A stretch of DNA of 64,000 nt, taken from assembly GCA_963734015.1 (NCBI GenBank), contig CAVTFG010000006.1, positions 62,001 through 126,000 on the forward strand, in the 5' to 3' direction. Shown in pieces: positions 20,739-28,645 of the stretch. This DNA comes from JALZKA01 sp963734015 (GTDB lineage Bacteria; Actinomycetota; Thermoleophilia; Solirubrobacterales; 70-9). The notes beneath the pieces were generated by a model, which made no database searches, had not been told where the DNA came from, and saw nothing but the letters and a program-made list of their open reading frames with translations. A program made the position numbers and the translations under genes. The stretch's first letter is position 1. Every line of letters begins with the position of its first letter.

Positions 20739-20780
20739 GTGAGCGACTTCGTCGCGAAAGCATGTTTGCCCCCCTGGTAA
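20739..20780 (+). other. possible 13-residue leaderless ORF before the acyl-CoA synthetase
   Basis: GTG 20739 opens MSDFVAKACLPPW and ends TAA at 20778-20780. TAGGGT (20727-20732) stands 6 nt before the GTG, the same spacing as at many real starts in the window. The ORF ends 13 nt before the next start codon, and its stop overlaps AAGGGA that could serve that gene. Translation is unproven. Confidence 0.35.
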
Positions 20781-20793
20781 GGGATATATCTGC

Positions 20794-22431
20794 GTGATCC
20801 GAGATCGCGCAAGCCAGATCAAGGTGGGCTCGCTGGGGATGCTGCCCGACATCCCGTTCAACGTGAAGGTTCTCGTCGAGGCGGGAATCGTGCGACCGAC
20901 CCGGCCGGACAGGGCGCTGCGCGTCGCCCGTGAGCTCATGCGCCGGGGTGCCTCTCCGGCGGCCGGCGTTGCGGCGGGGGCCATCCGCCATCCGCACGAG
21001 GCGATGATCGTGGACGAACTGGGCACGCTTACGTTCAGCGAGGTCCAGAGTCGTTCAAGCCGGCTCGCCCGGGCGCTCGCCAAGCAGGGCGTGAGGGAGG
21101 GAGACGGCGTCGCCCTGATGGCGCGGAACCATCGCGGGTTCGTCGAGGCGGTGCTCGCCATCTCCAAGCTGGGCGCGAACGCGCTGTTCATGAACACGAT
21201 GTTCGCCGGGCCGCAGCTGGTCGGCGTGGTCGAGCGTGAGGATCCGAAGGCGTTGATCTACGACGAGGAGTTCGCCGACCTGCTCTCCGGCATCGACGCC
21301 GACCTGAGGCGCTTCGTGGCCTGGGACCAGGAGGGCGGCACGGAGGACACGAGCCTCGAGGCGCTGATCGACGCCGAGCCTGACGACTCGGATCTGGAGG
21401 CGCCCGAGGCGTCCAGCAAGTTCGTGGTGCTCACCTCAGGCACCACCGGGACTCCCAAGGGGGCGCAGCGCGGGCAGCCGGACACCCTGGGCCCGATCGC
21501 CGCCCTGCTCTCGGTCATTCCCCTGAAGGCGCGCGAGACCACGATGATCGCGGCGCCGCTGTTCCACTCCTGGGGATTCGCCCACTTCTCGATCGGGCTC
21601 TCGCTCAGCTCGACCTACGTGCTGCGGCGCAAGTTCGATCCCGAGGGAACTCTCGAGGCGGTCGCCGACAGCAGGGCGACGGCGTTGATCGTCGTCCCGG
21701 TGATGATGCAGAGGGTCCTCGAGCTCCCCGAGGAGACGATCGCCAGGTACGACCTCTCCTCGCTCAAGGCCACCTGCGCGTCGGGCTCAGCGCTGCCGGG
21801 GCCGCTGGCGACGCAATGGATGGACGCCATCGGCGACAACCTCTACAACCTCTACGGCTCGACCGAGGTGGCATGGGCGACGATCGCCAGCCCAGCCGAC
21901 CTGCGCGCCGCGCCGGGGACTGCGGGGCGGATCCCGCACGGCACCCACTTGAAGATCGTCGACGATGAAGGCAATCCGATGCCGCGGGGCGAGACCGGCC
22001 GCATCTTCGTCGGCAACGAGATGAAGTTCGAGGGGTACACGGGCGGCGGCCAGAAGGAGGTCATCGACGGGCTGCTCTCCTCCGGCGACGTGGGTCATCT
22101 CGATGAGGAGGGGCGGCTGTTCATCGACGGCCGCGACGACGAGATGATCGTCTCCGGAGGCGAGAACGTTTTCCCGCGCGAGGTGGAGGACCTCCTGGCC
22201 GGGCACGATGCGGTGAAGGAGGTCGCCGTGATCGGAGTCGACGACGAGAAGTTCGGGCAGCGGCTGAAGGCGTTCATCGTCCTGACCGAGGACGAGTCGC
22301 TCGACGAGGAGGGGGCCAAGGCCTACGTGAAGTCGAACCTGGCCGGCTACAAGACGCCGCGCGAGATCGAGTTCATCGACGAGCTCCCGCGCAACGCGAC
22401 GGGCAAGGTCGTCAAGCGCGAGCTCGAGTAG
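20794..22431 (+). CDS. fatty-acyl-CoA synthetase (AMP-forming)
   Basis: 545 residues of the ANL superfamily: activates a carboxylate as acyl-AMP, then transfers it to CoA. The core motifs are VVLTSGTTGTPKGAQRG (P-loop A3), AAPLFHSWGFAHF, LYNLYGSTEVAWATIA (A5), and SGDVGHLDEEGRLFIDGRDD (A7/A8 hinge). MIVSGGENVFPREVEDLL and the catalytic lysine in NATGKVVKRELE close it. A medium- or long-chain substrate is likely from overall likeness. The GTG has AAGGGA about 9 nt upstream. Its 3' end overlaps the convergent SRPBCC gene by 20 bp. Confidence 0.9.
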   Translation: MIRDRASQIKVGSLGMLPDIPFNVKVLVEAGIVRPTRPDRALRVARELMRRGASPAAGVAAGAIRHPHEAMIVDELGTLTFSEVQSRSSRLARALAKQGVREGDGVALMARNHRGFVEAVLAISKLGANALFMNTMFAGPQLVGVVEREDPKALIYDEEFADLLSGIDADLRRFVAWDQEGGTEDTSLEALIDAEPDDSDLEAPEASSKFVVLTSGTTGTPKGAQRGQPDTLGPIAALLSVIPLKARETTMIAAPLFHSWGFAHFSIGLSLSSTYVLRRKFDPEGTLEAVADSRATALIVVPVMMQRVLELPEETIARYDLSSLKATCASGSALPGPLATQWMDAIGDNLYNLYGSTEVAWATIASPADLRAAPGTAGRIPHGTHLKIVDDEGNPMPRGETGRIFVGNEMKFEGYTGGGQKEVIDGLLSSGDVGHLDEEGRLFIDGRDDEMIVSGGENVFPREVEDLLAGHDAVKEVAVIGVDDEKFGQRLKAFIVLTEDESLDEEGAKAYVKSNLAGYKTPREIEFIDELPRNATGKVVKRELE

Positions 22432-22888
22432 CGGCCTCGGCGCGGAGCTTCTCGTGTTCGATGATGCGCTTCAGCTGCTGGAGCGACGTGCGCAGGTGGC
22501 CGGAGATGGTGCGCGCGGCGACGTGTTCGGAGATCCAGCCGGCGAGGCCGGCGCCCGCCACGCCGTACTGGTAGCGGAGCTCGACCCGCGTTGACGCGGC
22601 GCCCGCGGCGCGGAGGCGCAGGCGCCCGCGCTGGTCGACGCCGGTCACCGAGCTCCAGGCGAGGTCGTCGGGGTCGTCCCACTCCACGATCTCGATCAGG
22701 CCGCCCACCTCGGCCGACCCGACGCGGATCAGCATCCGGCGCCGGGCTCCGAGGCCGGAGCGCCGCTCGCCGTCGGCCTCCCACCGGGTGATCCCGGACA
22801 TGAAGTGCGAAAAGTTGTCCAGGTCCGAGACGTAGTTCCAGACCGCCTGCTTCGGCGCGGAGACCACCATCGATTCGTTCAGTCTCAC
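22412..22888 (-). CDS. SRPBCC family protein (polyketide cyclase/coenzyme Q-binding type)
   Basis: 158 residues with the START-like pattern: an N-terminal beta strand (MVVSAPKQAVWNYVSDLDNFSHFM), IEIVEWDDPDDLAWSS, then a long C-terminal helix ending SLQQLKRIIEHE. Such proteins bind hydrophobic ligands or act as cyclases; the role is unknown. The start is GTG 22888 or the inner ATG 22870. It is followed 10 nt upstream on the same strand by the PlsC-like gene, suggesting an operon with lipid function. Confidence 0.72.
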   Translation of the reverse strand: MRLNESMVVSAPKQAVWNYVSDLDNFSHFMSGITRWEADGERRSGLGARRRMLIRVGSAEVGGLIEIVEWDDPDDLAWSSVTGVDQRGRLRLRAAGAASTRVELRYQYGVAGAGLAGWISEHVAARTISGHLRTSLQQLKRIIEHEKLRAEAATRARA

Positions 22889-22898
22889 TGGGTATCTC

Positions 22899-23903
22899 TC
22901 ACCCGATCACCGGGAAGCGCCGCTCGGCCGCGAGACCGTCGAGCGTTGCCTGCATCTGGCCGGTCACGTACTCGTAGACCTCGTCCGCGCCCGGCTCGGG
23001 CCCGAAGCGCTCGCGCACTTCGATCGCCGGGAGCACCTCGGTCGTCATCTTCGCCGGCAGCGGGATCCGGGGCAGGAAGTCCCCGATCGTGAGGCCCCAG
23101 GGCGGGGCGATGAGGATCGGCAGGACCTTGAGGCGCATCGTCTTGTCGAGGCGCAGCAGGCGCGCCAGCCAGGCGCCGCGGTCGAGCCACAGCGCCGTTT
23201 CCTGGCCTCCGATCGTCACCACTGGCACGATCGGGGCGTCCTGCTCGAGCGCCAGCCGCACGAACCCCTTCCTCCCTCCGAAGTCGATCCTGGAGCTCTG
23301 CCAGCTCGGCCGGTGGACCTCCCAGTCGCCACCCGGGAAGACCAGCACCGCTGCGTCCGCCTCGAGCGCCTTGCGGGCGTTCGCGTGCGACGCGGCGACG
23401 GTCCCGAACCGGCGCAGGAACGGGCCGAGCGGCGACGCCAGGACCAGGTTGTGGGCGAGCTGGTGGTAGCGGCGCTCGACGCCGAAGTACGTGGAGAACG
23501 CGAGCGTGAAGATGATCGTCTCGGGCGAGAGGTTGCCGCCGGTGTGGTTGCCCACCAGGAGCACCCTGCCGCGCTCCGGGATGTTCCCGAGGTTCCGGAC
23601 CTCGGCGCGATACCAGAGGCTCGCCACCAGCCAGCTCAGGGACAGGTTCTCGCGGATGTAGTCGGGGTCGCGGTCGTCGAGGTCGGCGGTGAGGCGGCGC
23701 TGGAGCGAGCGGCCCAGGCGCCCCGCGATGCCGCCCGCGACGTCCTGGGCGAGCCGGACCGCCTGCCCCGTCGCGTGGCCGACCCGGTCGGCGAGGTCAT
23801 CGAACCGGATGCGCTCGGCCACCGGCGGCGCGGCGCCGTTCGACGCGGCGTGCTCGCTGCCGCCGTTGACGCTTGCCTGGGCGAGGCTGCCCTCGTCGGC
23901 CAT
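22899..23903 (-). CDS. PlsC-like lysophospholipid/glycerol acyltransferase
   Basis: 334 residues. An Ala-rich N-terminus and an amphipathic stretch precede the acyltransferase domain with LLVGNHTGGNLSPETI (the H-x4-D/E catalytic block in variant form) and VLVFPGGDWEVHRPSW (usually FPEGxR). PIVPVVTIGGQETALWL follows. The altered blocks match a subgroup close to diacylglycerol acyltransferase/PlsC hybrids. ATG 23903 follows TAGACT (23910-23915, minus strand) by 6 nt. Adjacent acyl-CoA synthetase and SRPBCC genes suggest a lipid-modification cluster. Confidence 0.82.
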   Translation of the reverse strand: MADEGSLAQASVNGGSEHAASNGAAPPVAERIRFDDLADRVGHATGQAVRLAQDVAGGIAGRLGRSLQRRLTADLDDRDPDYIRENLSLSWLVASLWYRAEVRNLGNIPERGRVLLVGNHTGGNLSPETIIFTLAFSTYFGVERRYHQLAHNLVLASPLGPFLRRFGTVAASHANARKALEADAAVLVFPGGDWEVHRPSWQSSRIDFGGRKGFVRLALEQDAPIVPVVTIGGQETALWLDRGAWLARLLRLDKTMRLKVLPILIAPPWGLTIGDFLPRIPLPAKMTTEVLPAIEVRERFGPEPGADEVYEYVTGQMQATLDGLAAERRFPVIG

Positions 23904-23912
23904 GCGCCGAGT

Positions 23913-24431
23913 CTAGGCGTCGGCCGGAGATTCGGGCGCGACCAGTTCCATCAGCAGCTGGTCGTGCCAGCCGCCTCCGTCGCCGTCCCGCTCGGAGCGG
24001 CGCATCCGGCCCACGGCGCGGAACCCCAGCTTCGAGTAGCACGCGATGGCGGCCTCGTTGTCCGCGGCCGGGTCGATCACGAGGCGATGATGTCCGCGCT
24101 CTGAGGTCAGGTGGGCGGCGACCAGGCGGAGCGCCTCGCTGGCGAAGCCGCGGCGCTGCCGCGCGACGCTGATGAAGATGTCGGGCGAGGCGGAGCGGTA
24201 CTTCGGATCGGGCTCCTCGCCGAACTGGACCATGCCGACGATCTCGTCGGCGGCCAGGATCGTCAGCCGGGTGAGATCGGCATCGAGGTCCATCGGGAAG
24301 TCCTCCTCCGGCACGTCCCACCAGCGGCTGATCTCGGGCTCGAGCCGGATCCTGCGGAGCTCCGCGGCATCCTCCGGGTGGGTCGTCCGGAGCACCAGGC
24401 CTTCGCCCGTCAGTTCAATCGGCGCGGTCAT
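23913..24431 (-). CDS. GNAT-family N-acetyltransferase
   Basis: 172 residues with the RimJ/RimL/AAC(6')-like GNAT order: LRTTHPEDAAELRRI, MVQFGEEPDPKYRSASPDIFIS, then the acetyl-CoA loop in variant form VARQRRGFASEALRLV. LVIDPAADNEAAIACYSKLGFRAVG and the terminal LLMELVAPE complete it. The substrate is unknown; aminoglycoside-type and ribosomal-protein-type members share this layout. The end of the plsC-like promoter abuts its 3' end. Confidence 0.8.
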   Translation of the reverse strand: MTAPIELTGEGLVLRTTHPEDAAELRRIRLEPEISRWWDVPEEDFPMDLDADLTRLTILAADEIVGMVQFGEEPDPKYRSASPDIFISVARQRRGFASEALRLVAAHLTSERGHHRLVIDPAADNEAAIACYSKLGFRAVGRMRRSERDGDGGGWHDQLLMELVAPESPADA

Positions 24432-24512
24432 GGTCCGTTCCTGTCATCAGCGCCGGAGTCTTGCTGATCGGGACGGCCCGCCCGCCCGCGACGCGGGAAT
24501 AGGCTGCACCGG

Positions 24513-25862
24513 ATGCGGGAGGTGAAGATCCGCGACACCCTGTCGGGTGAGCTGCGCGCGCTCGAGCCGCGCGATCCCGGCCGCGCCGGCATCTACGCCT
24601 GCGGTCCCACGATCTATTCGCGCATCCATGTGGGCAACGCCCGCCCGTATGTGGTGTTCATGCTGCTGCGGCGGCTGCTCGCGCACGTCGGGTACGACGC
24701 GACTCTCGTCATCAACGTCACCGACGTCAACGACAAGATCTACGACGCGGCGCGGGAGGCCGGCGAGCCGTCGGACCGCTTCGCCGCCGAGATGACCCGG
24801 CGCTACGTCGAGGACACCGACCTGCTGGCCCTGGGGCGGCCGGACGCCGAGCCGCTCGCCACGGAGACGATGCCCGAGATCATCGCCATGATCGAGGCCC
24901 TGATCGAGCGCGGTCACGCGTACGAGTCGGGCGGCGACGTCTACTTCCGGGTCCGGAGCTTCGACGGCTACGGCAAGCTCTCGAACCGCGACCCCACCGA
25001 GATGGATCAGGGCGAGGAGGCCGGCACGCAGAGCCTCAAGGAGGACGTCCTCGACTTCGCCCTGTGGAAGGCGACCAAGCCCGGCGAGGACACGACCTGG
25101 GATTCGCCCTGGGGCCCCGGCCGCCCGGGCTGGCACATCGAATGCTCGGCCATGGCGGAGAAGCTCCTCGGAGCGGACTTCGAGATCCACGGTGGCGGCT
25201 CCGACCTGATCTTCCCGCACCACGAGAACGAGGTCGCGCAATCGGAGGCGGCGCGGGGCCTGCCGCTGGCCCGGATCTGGATGCATAACGGCATGATCCG
25301 CATCGCCGACGAGAAGATGTCCAAGTCGGTCGGCAACATCTTCCAGCTGTCCGAGGCGGTGGACCGGTTCGGGCCGCAGACGGTCGTGGCCTACCTGATC
25401 TCAGGCCACTACCGCCAGCCGCTCGAGTTCTCGGAAGCCGCGCTGGAGGAGTCGCGGGCGCGGCTCGAGCGGATCCGCAATTTCCTCCGTGAGGACGCTG
25501 TGGCGGGGGACGACGCGTTCGTTGCCGACCGGCGCGAGGCGTTCCTCGAGGCGCTGTGCGACGACTTCAACACACCCCGCGCGCTGGCCGCCCTGTTCGA
25601 GCTGATCGCCGAGGGCAACCGCCGCCCGCTTCCGGGCGCCCGTGAGGCCGTGGTCGAGATGCTTCCGCTCCTTGGGCTGGAGGCGCTGGCGAGCGGGGAA
25701 GAGGGCGGCGACGACGAGGCGGAGCGGCTCCTGGCCGAGCGCGAGGAGGCGCGCGCGGCGCGGGACTTCGAGCGCGCCGACCGCCTGCGCGACGAGCTCG
25801 CCGGGATGGGCTGGGAGGTCCGTGACGGGCCCGAGGGCGCGCGGCTGGTGCGGAGGCCATGA
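24513..25862 (+). CDS. cysS: cysteinyl-tRNA synthetase
   Basis: Charges tRNA-Cys. The 449 residues have the zinc cysteine and HIGH region ACGPTIYSRIHVGNARPYV (CysS uses the HVGN form), the other zinc ligands in IECSAMAEKLLG and FPHHENEVAQSEA, and EKMSKSVGN (KMSKS). A helical C-terminal part follows. ATG 24513 lies 7 nt after TAGGCT (24500-24505), a leaderless pattern. The stop overlaps the rlmB start (ATGA). cysS-rlmB-sigH keeps the Bacillus order, without gltX, cysE, mrnC or yacP. Confidence 0.97.
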   Translation: MREVKIRDTLSGELRALEPRDPGRAGIYACGPTIYSRIHVGNARPYVVFMLLRRLLAHVGYDATLVINVTDVNDKIYDAAREAGEPSDRFAAEMTRRYVEDTDLLALGRPDAEPLATETMPEIIAMIEALIERGHAYESGGDVYFRVRSFDGYGKLSNRDPTEMDQGEEAGTQSLKEDVLDFALWKATKPGEDTTWDSPWGPGRPGWHIECSAMAEKLLGADFEIHGGGSDLIFPHHENEVAQSEAARGLPLARIWMHNGMIRIADEKMSKSVGNIFQLSEAVDRFGPQTVVAYLISGHYRQPLEFSEAALEESRARLERIRNFLREDAVAGDDAFVADRREAFLEALCDDFNTPRALAALFELIAEGNRRPLPGAREAVVEMLPLLGLEALASGEEGGDDEAERLLAEREEARAARDFERADRLRDELAGMGWEVRDGPEGARLVRRP

Positions 25863-26530
25863 CCGGTGTGGACGGCGAGATCGTCTACGGGCGCCGTCCG
25901 GTTCTGGAGGCCAAACGCGGGCGCCGGCAGGTGCGCCGCGTCTGGACCGCCGACGAGAAGAGCGACGAGGAGCTGACCGCCCTCGCGAACTCGCCCGACC
26001 ACCAGGGGGTCGTGGCGGAGGTCGATCCGTTCCCGTACGCGGACCCGAACGGCCTGCTCGACGACCCGGAGGCGCTGGTCGTCGCGCTCGACCAGATCCA
26101 GGACCCCCACAACCTCGGCGCCGTCTGCCGTTCCGCCGAGGCAGCGGGCGCCGCCGGCGTGGTGATCCCCGAGCGGCGCTCGGCGGCCGTTTCGGCCGCG
26201 GTCTGCAAGGCGTCCGCGGGGGCGGTCGAGCACCTGCAGGTCGCGCGGGTCCGGAACCTGACGGACTGGCTGGTCGCCGCCAAGGAGACGGAGGGCGTGT
26301 GGGTGTACGGGGCGGAGGTCGGTGCGGCCGGTCCGTATACGCAGGTGGACCTGACGGGCAGGGTGGTGCTCGTGATGGGCAGCGAGGGGGAGGGGATGCG
26401 CCGACGGGTCGCGGAGACCTGCGACGCACTCGTGTCGATCCCGGTCCGCGGGAGGACCGCTTCGCTCAACGTCTCGGCTGCCGCCGCGGTGCTGCTGTTC
26501 GAAGCCGTGCGCCAGCGCGGGCGGATCTAG
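25859..26530 (+). CDS. rlmB: 23S rRNA (guanosine-2'-O-)-methyltransferase RlmB-like (SpoU/TrmH family)
   Basis: 223 residues. A short N-terminal substrate-binding part (YGRRPVLEAKRGRRQVRRVW) precedes the knotted SPOUT domain with motif 1 LDQIQDPHNLGAVCRSAEAAGA, motif 2 VVLVMGSEGEGMRR and motif 3 IPVRGRTASLNVSAAAAVLLFE. It methylates a ribose 2'-O in rRNA; the exact site is assigned by family position next to cysS. Coupled to cysS by a 4-nt overlap. Confidence 0.92.
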   Translation: MTGVDGEIVYGRRPVLEAKRGRRQVRRVWTADEKSDEELTALANSPDHQGVVAEVDPFPYADPNGLLDDPEALVVALDQIQDPHNLGAVCRSAEAAGAAGVVIPERRSAAVSAAVCKASAGAVEHLQVARVRNLTDWLVAAKETEGVWVYGAEVGAAGPYTQVDLTGRVVLVMGSEGEGMRRRVAETCDALVSIPVRGRTASLNVSAAAAVLLFEAVRQRGRI

Positions 26531-26591
26531 ATAGCGCCGGCTCCGGACGGAAGCCCGAAACTGCAACGGGACTTGCATCCGCGTGCGTGGG

Positions 26592-26621
26592 TTGACAGAA
26601 CTATGCCCGCGCGCCTAGACT
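26592..26621 (+). promoter_or_regulatory. sigH promoter
   Basis: A perfect TTGACA (26592-26597), an 18-bp spacer, and TAGACT (26616-26621). The -10 is the TAGNNT type common in this window. The predicted start near 26628 gives a leader of about 112 nt before the sigH GTG. Confidence 0.7.
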
Positions 26622-26739
26622 TGCGTTCGCATAAGGGTGAACTAAAGGTCGAGCCTCGGCCGGCCGATGGTAAGCCCAACAAGAGGAGAGGGCGCCCAGG
26701 GGAGGCAGCGGCGCCACCGATTCCCATAGGAAGGATCGC
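26622..26739 (+). other. long 5' leader of sigH
   Basis: The stretch between the promoter and the start codon contains inverted GC elements, for example GGCGCC arms flanking a purine-rich loop near 26688-26714, and a GGAAGG near 26731. I could not match it to a named riboswitch; regulation of SigH translation through this leader is conceivable but unproven. Confidence 0.35.
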
Positions 26740-27432
26740 GTGGCCATGTCCACCCAGCAATTCCAGGCAGTCGCGCCCGCCTCGGCGGTCGCACCAAGCC
26801 GTCGATCTGAGGCTCAACCCGAGCTTGATGATCATTACCTCGTCGCCCTCGCCAAGCGGGGCAGCGCCGACGCGTACGACCGCATCATCCGCCGTTATCG
26901 CGGATTCGTGCGGCTCAAGTCCTCGTCCTACTTCCTCCTCGGAGGCGACTCCGAGGACCTGATCCAGGAGGGGATGGTCGGGCTCTACAAGGCGATCCGC
27001 GACTACCGCACGGATCGCGAGTCCAGCTTCCGCAACTTCGCGGAGCTGTGCATCACGCGGCAGATCATCACCGCGGTCAAGACCGCGAGCCGCAACAAGC
27101 ACGCGCCACTCAACCAGTACGTCTCGTTCGCCCAGACGCCGGCGGCCGCGGGCGATTCCGAGACCACGCTCGAGGAGATCCTCCCCGGGCCGATCTCCGA
27201 CGACCCTGCGGACCGGGTGATCGCGAGCGAGGAGCTACGGAGCCTCGTCTCGTGCCTGGGCGACGTCCTCTCCGAGCTCGAGAGCCGCGTCCTGTCGCTG
27301 TACCTCGACGGGTACAGCTACGAGGTCGTGGCCGAGCGGCTCGAGTGCGACACCAAGACCGTCGACAACGCGCTACAGCGCGTCAAGCGCAAGGTCGCCA
27401 CGCACCTCTCCGAGCGCGAGGTGCTCCTCTAG
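26740..27432 (+). CDS. sigH: RNA polymerase sigma factor SigH-like (sigma-70 family)
   Basis: 230 residues closely following Bacillus Spo0H/SigH: region 2 as YRGFVRLKSSSYFLLGGDSEDLIQEGMVGLYKAIRDYR, then ELCITRQIITAVKTASRNKHAPLNQYVS (diagnostic), and region 4 as LSELESRVLSLYLDGYSYEVVAERL with DNALQRVKRK. In Bacillus this factor governs the transition to stationary phase; its role here is unknown and sporulation should not be assumed. The start is GTG 26740; ATG 26746 is also possible. The gene closes the conserved cysS-rlmB-sigH block, but rpmG-secE-nusG do not follow. Confidence 0.92.
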   Translation: MAMSTQQFQAVAPASAVAPSRRSEAQPELDDHYLVALAKRGSADAYDRIIRRYRGFVRLKSSSYFLLGGDSEDLIQEGMVGLYKAIRDYRTDRESSFRNFAELCITRQIITAVKTASRNKHAPLNQYVSFAQTPAAAGDSETTLEEILPGPISDDPADRVIASEELRSLVSCLGDVLSELESRVLSLYLDGYSYEVVAERLECDTKTVDNALQRVKRKVATHLSEREVLL

Positions 27433-27460
27433 GCATCTGCACGCAGATCCTTCCGCGTAC

Positions 27461-27487
27461 CGAGCGCCCCGGGGATCGGGGCGCTCG
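27461..27487 (+). terminator. strong hairpin terminator after sigH
   Basis: A perfect 10-bp stem, CGAGCGCCCC (27461-27470) and GGGGCGCTCG (27478-27487), closes a 7-nt loop 28 nt after the stop. There is no U-tract. It separates sigH from the tRNA gene. Confidence 0.75.
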
Positions 27488-27522
27488 CCGTTCCGGCGCT
27501 TATCCTCGCGAGCATACGAGCT

Positions 27523-27595
27523 GCCCGGGTAGCTCAACTGGTGGAGCAGCGCATTTGTAATGCGCAGGCTGCGGGTTCGAGTCCCGCCCCGGGCT
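27523..27595 (+). tRNA. tRNA-Thr (anticodon UGU)
   Basis: The acceptor arm GCCCGGG (27523-27529) pairs with CCCGGGC (27588-27594). The anticodon arm GCGCA/TGCGC encloses TTTGTAA, giving UGU. The T arm GCGGG/CCCGC encloses TTCGAGT. CCA is not encoded. TATCCT (27501-27506) upstream is a likely -10 box. A tRNA-Thr near sigH/rpmG/secE is common in bacteria. Confidence 0.97.
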
Positions 27596-27596
27596 C

Positions 27597-28601
27597 TTGG
27601 CGCAGGAGGAGTTCACCTGGCGCGACGGCGAGCGCACGATCGTCTTCAAGGAGGACGCGCAGGCGGACGTCGTCGAGACGCTCCGGTGGCACGGCTGGGA
27701 CCGCTACGAGCTGCTGACCACGCAGCGGGCCCTGAACGACGCGCCGCTCCAGCTCCCGGGACATGCGGCCGCGGTCCACGAGGTGCCGCACGGCGCCGTG
27801 AACGTGCTCTCGGCGACGCTGCTGAACGAGGTCGATTCGCCCGCGCTCGTGGCGCTTGGAGGCGGCCGGGTGATCGACACCGCCAAGGCCATCGCCGCGG
27901 TGCGCGGCGGCCGCGTCACGGCGCTGCCGACGACACTCTCCGGCGCCGAGATGACCTCGATCCACAAGCTGCCCGACGGCCACTCGGCGTCGCACCGCGT
28001 GCGCCCGCAGCTGGTGTTCGCGCAACCGGACGCGATGACCGGGCTGGACCAGGCGCCGCTACGCGCCAGTGCGATGAACGCGCTCGCCCACGGGGCGGAT
28101 TCCCTCTACACATCCCTTGCCAACCCGGTGTCAGAACTGGCGGCGCTGCGCGGCGCCAAGCTCATCGGCACCGCGCTCGACGGCGAGCTGGACATGGAGG
28201 GGCGCTGGGACCTGGCGCTCGGTTCGATCCTCAGCGCCTACGCGATCGACTCGGCGAAGTTCTCGCTCCACCACGTGATCTGCCAGAGCCTGGTCCGCGT
28301 GATGCGGACTCCGCACGCCGAGACGAACGCGGCGATCCTGCCGCGGGCGCTCGAGGCGCTCGTGCCGCGCGCCGGCAAGCAGATGACCGCGCTCGCGCGG
28401 GCGCTCGGCACCAAGCGCGGCGCGCTCGCCGAGCGGGTCGAGGAGCTCTCGGGCGGCCGGCGGACGCTGTCCGCCGTGGGCGCGGACCGCTCGAAGCTGG
28501 AGCTGGCGCTCGACACGATCCTCGACCGCGCGGAGCTCCAGATGACGCCCGACCCACCCGACCGCGACGAGCTGCGCGACCTGATCGACCGCGCCTGGTA
28601 G
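27597..28601 (+). CDS. iron-containing alcohol dehydrogenase family protein, maleylacetate-reductase-like
   Basis: 334 residues. NAD-binding GGGRVIDTAKAIA and VTALPTTLSGAEMTSIHKL are as in maleylacetate reductases and Fe-ADHs. Metal-binding histidines appear in MNALAHGADSLYTSLANP, SAKFSLHHVICQSL and RTPHAETNAAILP. The reaction is a NAD(P)-dependent alcohol/keto-group interconversion on an unknown substrate. The first start, TTG 27597, is one base after the tRNA-Thr 3' end. There is thus no room for a ribosome binding site outside the tRNA, and the true start may lie further in. The 28.6-kb neighbours do not suggest an aromatic pathway. Confidence 0.85.
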   Translation: MAQEEFTWRDGERTIVFKEDAQADVVETLRWHGWDRYELLTTQRALNDAPLQLPGHAAAVHEVPHGAVNVLSATLLNEVDSPALVALGGGRVIDTAKAIAAVRGGRVTALPTTLSGAEMTSIHKLPDGHSASHRVRPQLVFAQPDAMTGLDQAPLRASAMNALAHGADSLYTSLANPVSELAALRGAKLIGTALDGELDMEGRWDLALGSILSAYAIDSAKFSLHHVICQSLVRVMRTPHAETNAAILPRALEALVPRAGKQMTALARALGTKRGALAERVEELSGGRRTLSAVGADRSKLELALDTILDRAELQMTPDPPDRDELRDLIDRAW

Positions 28602-28645
28602 CGCCCACGCGGTAACCCCGCGCGCGTGCGCGTGTAGCCCTTGGC

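Noticed and set aside
26622..26739. ydaO-type cyclic di-AMP riboswitch in the sigH leader
   Set aside because: Tempting because disA is nearby, but I could not find the conserved core motifs of that riboswitch.
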